Origin: Chloroflexota bacterium
Lineage (GTDB): Bacteria; Chloroflexota; Anaerolineae; Fen-1058
Reading direction: 5' to 3'
Length of the DNA stretch: 8,282 nt
NCBI GenBank assembly: GCA_016219235.1
Contig: JACRBO010000496.1
Coordinates: 1-8,282, forward strand
The position numbers and the translations under genes are program-made. Each line of letters starts with the position of its first letter. Position 1 is the stretch's first letter. This document shows, piece by piece, positions 1 to 5,482 of this stretch. The notes under the pieces were generated by a model, which was not told the origin of the DNA, did no database searches, and saw only the letters and a list, made by a program, of their open reading frames with translations.

Positions 1-213
1 AATCCGGGCGTGGCCTGCTCCGTAATTCAATAAGCGGAGATCATCGCCGCCCAACCCAACGTGCAGCGGGCCGACAACGGACCGCGGCGCGAATCGGACA
101 CGCTGCGCGGGACAAAAGCGGATTATGGTTCTCAACGGATGCGGCGCTAACAAATCAACGGATAGAATTGAATGTGCGTTGCCTGCGACTGAACAAATTG
201 TTTGAGGGGCCAC
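1..213. other. Non-coding lead-in with no supported gene
   Basis: This GC-rich stretch holds no convincing gene. The only start-to-stop frame on the + strand near the next gene is a 26-codon run (125-205) with no ribosome binding site, and I do not regard it as real. Self-complementary fragments are present, for example CAGCG at 64-68 against CGCTG at 101-105, but they do not form a clear structure. A possible -10 box, TAGAAT at 163-168, has no good -35 box. GCCCAAC (49-55) and GCTAAC (149-154) recall one end of integron attC sites, but the matching opposite ends are missing. Confidence 0.5.
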
Positions 214-534
214 ATGCCAGCCTATCGTGAGCGCGTCTATGTGTGTCCCGATCAGAACGGCCAACCCGGCTGGATCGTGGACTTTCCAGAGTGGTGGGAC
301 CGGCGCGAGTTTTTCACGAAGTATGGTGATCGCCAGATCGATACCGGCCACCCGATCTACGTCGATTACGGCTTGCTGTTGACATCGTGGGAGGCAGCGG
401 CCTGGGATGAACAGCGCCGAGCGGCCTTCGCTCAAAATCCGCGCAGTCGAGAGGCGTCCGTCATCGAAGCGATGCGGCAGTGCGCGGCAATGTTGAAGGC
501 CGCCAGTTGGGTCATCGTCGAATCGTACGAGTAG
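214..534 (+). CDS. Small orphan protein, possibly truncated by a nonsense change
   Basis: A hypothetical protein of 106 residues that I cannot assign to a characterised family. I chose the ATG at 214 over the TTG at 202 because GAGGGG at 204-209 sits four bases before it as a ribosome binding site. The protein is acidic and rich in aromatic residues: WIVDFPEWWDRREFF lies near residues 20-34 and tyrosines recur to about residue 53. It has no signal peptide or membrane segment, so it is probably cytoplasmic. The second half (LLTSWEAAAWDEQRRAAF, then an IEAMRQCAAMLKAASW segment) looks helical. The frame ends in WVIVESYE at TAG (532-534) and would continue for five more codons, ESGLD, to a second TAG at 550-552. 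From memory, related small proteins end in YEWESGL, so this TAG may replace a TGG tryptophan codon. That comparison is recollection, not a search result. The gene stands alone ahead of the promoter at 555. Confidence 0.65.
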   Translation: MPAYRERVYVCPDQNGQPGWIVDFPEWWDRREFFTKYGDRQIDTGHPIYVDYGLLLTSWEAAAWDEQRRAAFAQNPRSREASVIEAMRQCAAMLKAASWVIVESYE

Positions 535-554
535 GAATCGGGGCTGGATTAGAC

Positions 555-581
555 TTGCCTCCCGCCAAAATTGAGTATAAT
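555..581 (+). promoter_or_regulatory. Sigma70-type promoter for the molybdenum hydroxylase gene
   Basis: A consensus -10 box, TATAAT, lies at 576-581. TTGCCT at 555-560 is a plausible -35 box with a 15-base spacer, slightly shorter than the usual 16-18. Transcription would start near 587-589, giving a leader of about 65 bases that contains the hairpin at 606-633 before the ATG at 653. The -10 match is strong and the -35 assignment is less sure. Confidence 0.6.
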
Positions 582-605
582 AGAAGCGCCTGCACCACAC
601 CTCAC

Positions 606-637
606 GAAACCCGTTTCACTCGAAGCGGGTTTCTTTG
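606..637 (+). terminator. 12-bp hairpin with short T tract in the hydroxylase leader
   Basis: Bases 606-617 pair with 622-633 without interruption. The outer part is GAAACCCG against CGGGTTTC, there is one G-U pair, and the loop is ACTC. TTTG follows. The shape is that of an intrinsic terminator with a weak T tract. It could end transcription of the small gene at 214-534. Because it lies about 20 bases downstream of the predicted start site of the next promoter and 15 bases before the ATG at 653, it would also be present at the 5' end of the hydroxylase mRNA, where it could act as an attenuator or stabilising hairpin. The structure is seen directly; its role is inferred. Confidence 0.6.
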
Positions 638-652
638 CCACAGAGAGAAAAC

Positions 653-3600
653 ATGGACCTCCACCTCACCCTCAATTCCGAAGAAAAAACCTTTGAAATC
701 GCTCCGAAGGAACGTCTGTTGGCCGTGCTGCGCGCTAACGGTTACTTCGGCGTAAAGCACGGCTGCGACGATGGCTCGTGCGGTGCCTGCGCGGTACTGA
801 TCGACGGCAAGCCCGTCAATTCATGCACCCTGCTGGCCGCGCAAGTCGAAGGCAAATCGATCACGACCATCGAAGGAGTAGGGCAAGATGCCATCTTGCC
901 CCACACAGGCCCCACGCACGGCTGGACAGGCAACGTACCCTTACATCCTTTACAGCGCGCCTTTGTCGAAGTGGGTGCGATCCAGTGCGGCTACTGCACG
1001 CCCGCAATGATCCTCGCGGCCAAATCGCTGCTCGATCGCACGCTCAATCCCAGCGAAGCCGAAATCCGCGACGTGTTGAGCGGCGTGCTGTGCCGCTGCA
1101 CGGGCTACATCAAACCGGTGCAGGCCGTTCAGCGTGCGGCCGCGATAATGCGCGGTGAAGACGTACCCCCGATCGAACTGCGCGGCGAAGCCGTTCCGTT
1201 GTTCAATGATCAGCGGCCACCCGCTTCCGATGTCGAAGGCGGCACTGGTGACATACTGACTAAAACGACGCCGCTGCCCACGCTGGTCGTCGCGCCCGAT
1301 GGCGACAAATGGAAGGTCGTCGGCAAGCCGGAGATCAAGGTCGATGCGTACAAATTAGTGCAAGGCAAGCCCGCCTTCGCCGACGACATCGAACTGCGCG
1401 GGATGCTCGTCGCGAAGATACTGCATTCGCCTATCGCACATGCGCGCATCAAGCACATCGATGTGAGCCAGGCGCGCGCACTGCCCGGCGTGGCTACGGT
1501 GTTGACGCATCACGATCTGCCGCGCGTGGCCTACTCCACGGCGGGCCAATCCGATCCGATGCCGGGGCCGCAGGATGCCTTCTCGCTCGATCACAAAGTG
1601 CGCTTCGTCGGCGATCGTGTGGCCTTCGTCGCCGCCGAGACCGAAGAGATTGCCGAACGCGCGCTCGAATTGATCGAAGTCGAGTACGAAGAACTACCCG
1701 CGATTCTGGATTCGCGCGAAGCCATGCAGCCTGATGCCATTCGCATCCATGACGAGCCGGAGTACATCAACTTCGCGGATTCTGATCCCGGCAAGAACTT
1801 GGCGGCAGAAATCCGCATCGACATTGGCAGCGTGGACGAGGGGTTCGCGCAGGCCGATCGGATTTTTGAGGCCGAATATATTGTGCCCAAGGTTCAGCAG
1901 GCGCACATCGAGCCACATGTCGTCGTCACCTATTGGGACGAGGACGATCGACTGGTCATTCGCACTTCGACGCAAGTGCCGTTCCACGTGCGCCGCATCC
2001 TTGCGCCGGTGTTGGGCCTGTCGGCCAAGCGCATCCGCGTGATCAAGCCTCGCATTGGCGGCGGCTTCGGCGGCAAGCAGGAAGTGCTGATCGAAGACGT
2101 GGCCGCGCACCTCACCATCGCAACGGGCCGCCCGGTGCGCTTCGAATACACCCGCGGCGAAGAGTTCTACGCGTCGCGTTCGCGTCACCCGATGCGCATC
2201 AAGCTGAAGACCGGCGTGACCAACGACGGCAAACTCACGGCAAATTCGATGTATGCGCTCAGCGATACGGGCGCGTATGGTTGTCACGCGCTGACGGTCA
2301 CGGGCAACACCGGCCACAAAGCGATGGCCCTGTACACGGGCCAACCCACCGAGGGCAATCCACCGATTCCGAATATCCGTTTCTACGCCGACATCGTCTA
2401 CACCAACACGCCGCCCGCAGGCGCGTTCCGAGGTTATGGCGTGCCGCAAGGCGCGTTTGCGGTGGACGTTCACATGGAACGCATCGCGCGCGAGTTGGGC
2501 CTCGATCCGATCGAATTTCGTCTGAAGAACGTCGTGCGCGCGGGCGACGAGCATCCGTTCTCTCGCGCGTGGAGCGAAGGCCGCGAGCCGCGTCCGGAGG
2601 TCATCAAGACGAGCGCGCTGCCGCAGTGCGTGGCGCAGGGCGCGGCGTCGATCGATTGGGCGCGCAAGTTCGCCAATCCCGATTGGCATGTTGTGCCCGG
2701 TAAGCCGCATCTGCGCAAGGGCATCGGCGTGGCGTGTGTGATGCAGGGCACGGCCATTCCCTATCTCGATATGGGTGCGGCCTCGATCAAGTTGAACGAA
2801 GACGGTTCGTTCAACTGCCTTGTCGGCGCGACTGATCTCGGCACCGGCTCAGACACCGTGCTTGGTCAAATGGCCGCCGAAGTGTTGGGCGTGCCGCTCG
2901 ACGACATCATCATGTACTCCAGCGACACCGACTTCACGCCGTTTGATGTGGGCGCGTATGCGTCGTCAACGACCTATATTTCAGGGGCGGCAGTGGTGAA
3001 AGCGGCGGAGAAAGTGGCGGAGCAGATAAAAGAAGTTGCAAGATGCATGCTGCAAGATGCAAACGGCTATCCGCTGCCGATCGAGCAGATTCATCTCGCC
3101 GATCGAGCCGCGTGGGGACCAGATGGTCAGTCAGTGTCGTTAGAGAAGATCGCGTTGAATTCGCTGCATCATGCGAACCAGCATCAGATCATGGCGGTGG
3201 CCTCGTATATGTCCAAAGAATCGCCGCCGCCGTTCGCCGCACAATTTGCGGAAGTCACGGTCGATACCGAAACGGGGCAGGTGACCGTCGATAAGTTGGT
3301 GATGGCCGTGGACTCTGGCGTGATCGTCAATCCCGTGACGGCGGGCGGGCAGATCGAAGGCGGCATGACGCAAGCGCTAGGCTATGCCGTGTGCGAAGAA
3401 ATGAAGTATGACGGTCAAGGTCGCTCGTTGGCGAATGACCTGTACGACTACAAGATCTTCCGCGCCGACGAGATGCCCGAACTCGACGTGATCTTCGTCG
3501 AGACGAAAGAGCCGTCGCATCCGTTCGGCGTGAAGGCTGTGGCCGAAATCCCGATGGACGGCGTCGGCCCGGCGGTCGTCAACGCCATCCTCGACGCGAC

Positions 3601-3670
3601 GGGCGCGCAGGTGAACGAAATCCCGGCCACGCCGGAGAGAGTGTGGCGGGCGATGCACAATGTGCAATGA
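653..3670 (+). CDS. Molybdenum hydroxylase, [2Fe-2S] and Moco domains fused (xanthine oxidase family)
   Basis: This 1005-residue cytoplasmic oxidoreductase should hydroxylate an aldehyde or N-heterocycle at a molybdopterin centre and pass electrons out through two iron-sulphur clusters. The ferredoxin-like cluster uses C38, C43, C46 and C58. The helical-bundle cluster uses C112, C115, C147 and C149 (QCGYC and CRCTG). The alpha/beta hammerhead domain runs from about residue 225, followed by the cofactor-binding domains with GGGFGGKQ (469-476), AFRGYG (591-596), a glycine-rich DLGTGSDT segment, and the catalytic glutamate E965 in GVKAVAEIP. There is no FAD domain, unlike eukaryotic xanthine oxidase, and no neighbouring FAD subunit. 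The layout matches Desulfovibrio aldehyde oxidoreductase and E. coli XdhD-type enzymes. Q476 stands where mammalian xanthine oxidase has a substrate-binding Glu, as in several bacterial homologues, so the substrate cannot be named. The ATG at 653 has a weak GAGAGA site; a TTG at 635 would add six residues. Confidence 0.93.
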   Translation: MDLHLTLNSEEKTFEIAPKERLLAVLRANGYFGVKHGCDDGSCGACAVLIDGKPVNSCTLLAAQVEGKSITTIEGVGQDAILPHTGPTHGWTGNVPLHPLQRAFVEVGAIQCGYCTPAMILAAKSLLDRTLNPSEAEIRDVLSGVLCRCTGYIKPVQAVQRAAAIMRGEDVPPIELRGEAVPLFNDQRPPASDVEGGTGDILTKTTPLPTLVVAPDGDKWKVVGKPEIKVDAYKLVQGKPAFADDIELRGMLVAKILHSPIAHARIKHIDVSQARALPGVATVLTHHDLPRVAYSTAGQSDPMPGPQDAFSLDHKVRFVGDRVAFVAAETEEIAERALELIEVEYEELPAILDSREAMQPDAIRIHDEPEYINFADSDPGKNLAAEIRIDIGSVDEGFAQADRIFEAEYIVPKVQQAHIEPHVVVTYWDEDDRLVIRTSTQVPFHVRRILAPVLGLSAKRIRVIKPRIGGGFGGKQEVLIEDVAAHLTIATGRPVRFEYTRGEEFYASRSRHPMRIKLKTGVTNDGKLTANSMYALSDTGAYGCHALTVTGNTGHKAMALYTGQPTEGNPPIPNIRFYADIVYTNTPPAGAFRGYGVPQGAFAVDVHMERIARELGLDPIEFRLKNVVRAGDEHPFSRAWSEGREPRPEVIKTSALPQCVAQGAASIDWARKFANPDWHVVPGKPHLRKGIGVACVMQGTAIPYLDMGAASIKLNEDGSFNCLVGATDLGTGSDTVLGQMAAEVLGVPLDDIIMYSSDTDFTPFDVGAYASSTTYISGAAVVKAAEKVAEQIKEVARCMLQDANGYPLPIEQIHLADRAAWGPDGQSVSLEKIALNSLHHANQHQIMAVASYMSKESPPPFAAQFAEVTVDTETGQVTVDKLVMAVDSGVIVNPVTAGGQIEGGMTQALGYAVCEEMKYDGQGRSLANDLYDYKIFRADEMPELDVIFVETKEPSHPFGVKAVAEIPMDGVGPAVVNAILDATGAQVNEIPATPERVWRAMHNVQ
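3038..3065 (+). repeat. Heptamer array inside the hydroxylase coding sequence
   Basis: Four consecutive 7-base units lie within the gene: GCAAGAT (3038-3044), GCATGCT (3045-3051), GCAAGAT (3052-3058) and GCAAACG (3059-3065). Put another way, the 11-mer TGCAAGATGCA occurs at 3037-3047 and again 14 bases later at 3051-3061. The codons read VARCMLQDANG, at a point where the protein leaves the well-conserved core. The tract is less GC-rich than its surroundings. It resembles short tandem heptamer repeats known between genes in filamentous cyanobacteria. The unit is not a multiple of three, yet the reading frame is intact. Confidence 0.55.
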
Positions 3671-3690
3671 TCAATGAACAATGATCATTG
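3658..3690 (+). repeat. Heptamer array across the hydroxylase stop codon
   Basis: Four tandem 7-base units run CAATGTG (3658-3664), CAATGAT (3665-3671), CAATGAA (3672-3678) and CAATGAT (3679-3685), followed by CATTG (3686-3690). The stop codon TGA (3668-3670) lies inside the second unit. The last unit and its tail form a perfect 12-base palindrome, CAATGATCATTG, at 3679-3690. The array lies 52 bases before the mntA start codon, so the palindrome could also serve as an operator for the toxin-antitoxin genes, but no convincing promoter accompanies it. Confidence 0.6.
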
Positions 3691-3742
3691 GACGGCGCTG
3701 AATCAATCGGAAACGCCGCCAGTGAATGAGGGCTGCAAGACC

Positions 3743-4039
3743 ATGACTCGAATTCAAATCAACCTACCACAAGACAGAATCGCAGACTTTTGCCGGCGTA
3801 ATCACATTCGCAAGTTTTCCCTGTTTGGATCGGTGGTGCGCGAGGATTTTCGGCCCGACAGCGATGTGGATGTGCTGGTTGAGTTTGAGCCGGAGTACGT
3901 TCCAGGGCTGAGTTTCTTCGCGATGCAGCTGGAGTTGTCGCAGATTCTGGGGCGCGCCGTCGATCTCAACACGCCGCAATGGCTGAGTCCGCGTTTCCGC
4001 GACGACGTCCAGCGCGAACAGGTGGCAGTCTATGTCTAA
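3743..4039 (+). CDS. mntA: MntA-type minimal nucleotidyltransferase antitoxin
   Basis: A 98-residue protein with the minimal nucleotidyltransferase fold. It carries the GSX10DXD signature (G29, S30, D41, D43) in LFGSVV...SDVDVLVEF and a third acidic residue, D74, in AVDL, which together bind metal and ATP. In characterised MntA-HepT systems the antitoxin transfers AMP from ATP to a tyrosine of the HEPN toxin and so silences it. All three acidic positions are present, so activity is expected. I chose the ATG at 3743 because GAGGG lies at 3728-3732. An earlier ATG at 3674 would add 23 residues lacking family features, has no ribosome binding site and lies in a repeat array. The gene overlaps hepT by eight bases, which implies translational coupling. 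The antitoxin-first order is opposite to that of the well-studied Shewanella pair. Confidence 0.9.
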   Translation: MTRIQINLPQDRIADFCRRNHIRKFSLFGSVVREDFRPDSDVDVLVEFEPEYVPGLSFFAMQLELSQILGRAVDLNTPQWLSPRFRDDVQREQVAVYV

Positions 4040-4376
4040 ACACGACTTGCTCATTCGACTGCAAGACATGCTTGACCACGCGCGTGAAGCGGTGGCGCTT
4101 ACGCAAGGTCGATCGCGCGCAGACTTAAACACCGATCGAGTGCTGAGTCTGGCGCTGGTGCGGCTGCTCGAAATCGTCGGCGAAGCAGCCAATCGTGTTC
4201 CCGACGAAGTCCAGGACCGCTACACTGACATTCCGTGGCGAGAGATCATCGGGCTGCGTAACCGCCTGATTCACGGCTACGGCGCGATCGATCTCGATAT
4301 TGTGTGGCGCATTATCTCGGCTGATTTGCCGCCGTTGATCGAGGCGCTGGAGCAGGCCATTGCCACTGAGGCATGA
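4032..4376 (+). CDS. hepT: HepT-type HEPN ribonuclease toxin (DUF86)
   Basis: A 114-residue, mostly helical protein of the HEPN/DUF86 (HepT) family. Near the C-terminus GLRNRLIHGY gives the RX4HXY signature: R76 and H81 are the expected ribonuclease residues and Y83 is the tyrosine that MntA AMPylates in studied homologues. The segment LALVRLLEIVGEAANRVP (about residues 40-57) is the usual second conserved helix. Length and motifs are those of an intact toxin, expected to cleave RNA in the cytoplasm when not modified. Its ATG at 4032 lies inside the end of mntA, with GGTGG at 4021-4025 as ribosome binding site, so both proteins should be made from one mRNA. A hairpin terminator follows 31 bases after the stop codon. 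Family assignment is firm; toxicity in this host is inferred. Confidence 0.9.
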   Translation: MSKHDLLIRLQDMLDHAREAVALTQGRSRADLNTDRVLSLALVRLLEIVGEAANRVPDEVQDRYTDIPWREIIGLRNRLIHGYGAIDLDIVWRIISADLPPLIEALEQAIATEA

Positions 4377-4407
4377 CGCGTAATGCTTACTGCGCAAGAC
4401 GATCAGG

Positions 4408-4440
4408 CCCGGAGTCGAGCAATCGGCTTCGGGTTTGTTG
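4408..4440 (+). terminator. Terminator of the mntA-hepT unit
   Basis: CCCGGAGTCG (4408-4417) pairs with CGGCTTCGGG (4424-4433) in a 10-bp stem with two G-U pairs and the loop AGCAAT. TTTGTTG follows. It lies 31 bases after the hepT stop codon and before the HIT gene promoter, as expected for an intrinsic terminator. A second, weaker stem follows at once: CGCCC at 4446-4450 against GGGCG at 4461-4465. Confidence 0.65.
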
Positions 4441-4475
4441 CCTCCCGCCCACCTCTACGCGGGCGTCTCTTGTAG

Positions 4476-4481
4476 CATAAT
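4476..4481 (+). promoter_or_regulatory. -10 box just upstream of the HIT gene start
   Basis: CATAAT at 4476-4481 matches five of six bases of TATAAT. Transcription would start about 4488-4490, only a few bases before the ATG at 4492, which predicts a leaderless or nearly leaderless mRNA. No good -35 hexamer is visible at the proper distance, and there is no Shine-Dalgarno sequence before either candidate ATG. This supports the leaderless reading but does not prove it. Confidence 0.4.
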
Positions 4482-4491
4482 GAGCATCCAC

Positions 4492-4968
4492 ATGGATAAC
4501 CTGACCCCGCCAAAACACTGCAGAACCTGCGAACTGATTGCGCGGCGCGATACCGGCACCGCTCCCATGTGGGACAACATCCTGCGCACGCCATTCTGGG
4601 ATGTTGTCCACAGCTACAACACCTCACTGCCCGGCTGGCTGGTGCTGGTGGCGCGTCGGCATATCGAAGCCATTGACGCGCTCACCGAGGACGAGGCCGT
4701 GGAGTTGGGACAACTGTTGCGTCGGGTGTCGATCGCACTTCGTGAAGTCACCGGGTGTGTCAAGACCTACGTGATTCAATTTGCCGAACAGGCCGAACAT
4801 CCGCACGTTCATTTCCACCTTGTGCCGCGCATGGCGGATCAGCCGGAAGATCGTCGCGGCGGTCAGGTTTTCGGGTATCTGGGCGTGGCCGAAAAAGACC
4901 GTGTACCAGAAGAAACGCTGACTGCTCTGGCGGCACAGATTCAAAGCATTCTTCTGACAGGGCCTTAG
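4492..4968 (+). CDS. HIT-family nucleotide hydrolase or transferase
   Basis: A 158-residue histidine-triad protein. The active-site motif is HPHVHFHLVPR, with H105, H107 and H109 forming the triad; the middle histidine is the expected nucleophile attacking the nucleotide alpha-phosphate. An N-terminal C10-x2-C13 pair, with H57 and H103, could form the structural zinc site found in many HIT proteins. Known relatives hydrolyse nucleoside phosphoramidates, adenylylated metabolites or dinucleoside polyphosphates in the cytoplasm. The subfamily cannot be decided here. The length is normal. I prefer the ATG at 4492, ahead of the conserved cysteines; the ATG at 4480 would add MSIH but overlaps the -10 box, and a TTG at 4435 lies in the terminator region. 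The gene is a single unit between two terminators. Confidence 0.9.
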   Translation: MDNLTPPKHCRTCELIARRDTGTAPMWDNILRTPFWDVVHSYNTSLPGWLVLVARRHIEAIDALTEDEAVELGQLLRRVSIALREVTGCVKTYVIQFAEQAEHPHVHFHLVPRMADQPEDRRGGQVFGYLGVAEKDRVPEETLTALAAQIQSILLTGP

Positions 4969-5006
4969 CTGGGTGCGTGAACCGCATGGCTGGCTGAATT
5001 GAAACC

Positions 5007-5040
5007 CCCGGAACCGCGCTGGTGGTTCCGGGTTTTTGTT
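5007..5040 (+). terminator. Strong intrinsic terminator after the HIT gene
   Basis: CCCGGAACC (5007-5015) pairs perfectly with GGTTCCGGG (5024-5032), and two more inner pairs are possible. The stem is followed by TTTTTGTT. It lies 38 bases after the HIT stop codon at 4966-4968. The long GC-rich stem and T tract make this the clearest terminator in the window. Confidence 0.85.
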
Positions 5041-5085
5041 TCGGTTGCTTCTGTCCGAAGATCTTGCTGGTGAAGCCCGCCGAAG

Positions 5086-5182
5086 CCGAAGATGAATCTT
5101 CGGGCTACGCAACCGCACCCGATGAATCGGGTTTAGCCGGATTGATCCGGCACTGTAGTAGCCCGGCGATTCATCGCCGGGC
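5086..5182. repeat. Cluster of four short palindromes with a common GAT-NN-ATC centre
   Basis: Four perfect palindromes follow one another. (1) CCGAAGAT (5086-5093), spacer GA, ATCTTCGG (5096-5103). (2) ACCCGAT (5117-5123), GA, ATCGGGT (5126-5132). (3) GCCGGAT (5136-5142), TG, ATCCGGC (5145-5151). (4) GCCCGGCGAT (5161-5170), TC, ATCGCCGGGC (5173-5182). Each has a two-base centre flanked by GAT and ATC, but the outer arms differ while remaining complementary. AGCCCG (5074-5079) and CGGGCT (5101-5106) extend the first unit if a small insertion is allowed. Units 1, 2 and 4 contain the octamer GATGAATC or its complement. This is the pattern of a REP-like intergenic repeat family able to form hairpins on either strand. 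Confidence 0.7.
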
Positions 5183-5374
5183 GGTCTTCGCAGCAGTTCT
5201 TATTGTGGCAGATATGCTCCTGCTGGATTGCCAAATCCGTCGGGAGCGCTTCAGAATTGCTGGTCGCTTCGGGTAGTGATTGCTGCAAATCGATTCGCCC
5301 CGATCACCTCTGGTCTGAAGCCGGTAATAACCTTGTCAAATCTCGCGCCCACCGTCGATTTAGCCCATTCGGCG
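5183..5374. other. Intergenic stretch with no recognisable gene
   Basis: No coding sequence with a ribosome binding site, no tRNA and no strong structure is visible on either strand. Short open frames here (for example 5203-5397) have no initiation signal and no recognisable protein character. With the palindromes before it and the leader elements after it, this belongs to a gene-free interval of about 570 bases between the terminator at 5007 and the start codon at 5605. Confidence 0.5.
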
Positions 5375-5383
5375 TGATATACT
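5375..5383 (+). promoter_or_regulatory. Extended -10 promoter for the secreted protein gene
   Basis: TGATATACT at 5375-5383 is an extended -10 element: a TG one base before TATACT, which matches TATAAT in five of six positions. TCGATT at 5355-5360 is a poor -35 at the usual 17-base distance, as is common for extended -10 promoters. Transcription from about 5390 would give a leader of about 215 bases containing the small hairpin at 5447-5462 and the inverted-repeat element at 5483-5584. Confidence 0.45.
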
Positions 5384-5422
5384 CTGCCGCAGTTTGATCC
5401 CCATCAGCCAACAACCCGACTT

Positions 5423-5462
5423 GTATCACAAAAGGTATCACTTTTTGCCACTGACTGGTGGC
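5423..5462 (+). promoter_or_regulatory. Direct repeat and small hairpin in the secreted protein leader
   Basis: GTATCAC occurs at 5423-5429 and again at 5435-5441, a spacing of 12 bases. GCCAC (5447-5451) and GTGGC (5458-5462) form a 5-bp stem with loop TGACTG. Both lie downstream of the predicted promoter and could be a binding site and a leader structure. Each is short enough to arise by chance, so the functional reading is weak. Confidence 0.25.
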
Positions 5463-5482
5463 GGCTTTGCGTTATGCTTAAC

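Noticed and set aside
125..205. 26-codon frame directly upstream of the first gene
   Set aside because: It has no ribosome binding site and no recognisable protein features; frames this short are expected by chance.
49..206. Integron attC-like fragments (GCCCAAC at 49-55, GCTAAC at 149-154, GTTTGAG at 200-206)
   Set aside because: The opposite GTTRRRY ends do not match properly, the inner arms are not complementary, and no second site follows the small gene.
555..566. 12-mer TTGCCTCCCGCC shared with 4438-4449
   Set aside because: About one or two identical 12-mers are expected by chance in a window of this size, and the two sites have different positions relative to their promoters.
1694..2710. 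Long open frame of 338 codons on the - strand
   Set aside because: It lies wholly inside the hydroxylase gene, shows the Arg/Ala/His-rich composition of an antisense shadow of GC-rich coding DNA, and has no recognisable motif.
5074..5182. CRISPR array
   Set aside because: There are no identical direct repeats of 23 bases or more with regular spacers; the units are palindromes of differing sequence, and no cas gene is nearby.
5022..5276. 84-codon frame across the palindrome cluster
   Set aside because: It starts inside the HIT terminator and runs through the palindromes, has no ribosome binding site, and the encoded sequence is not protein-like.
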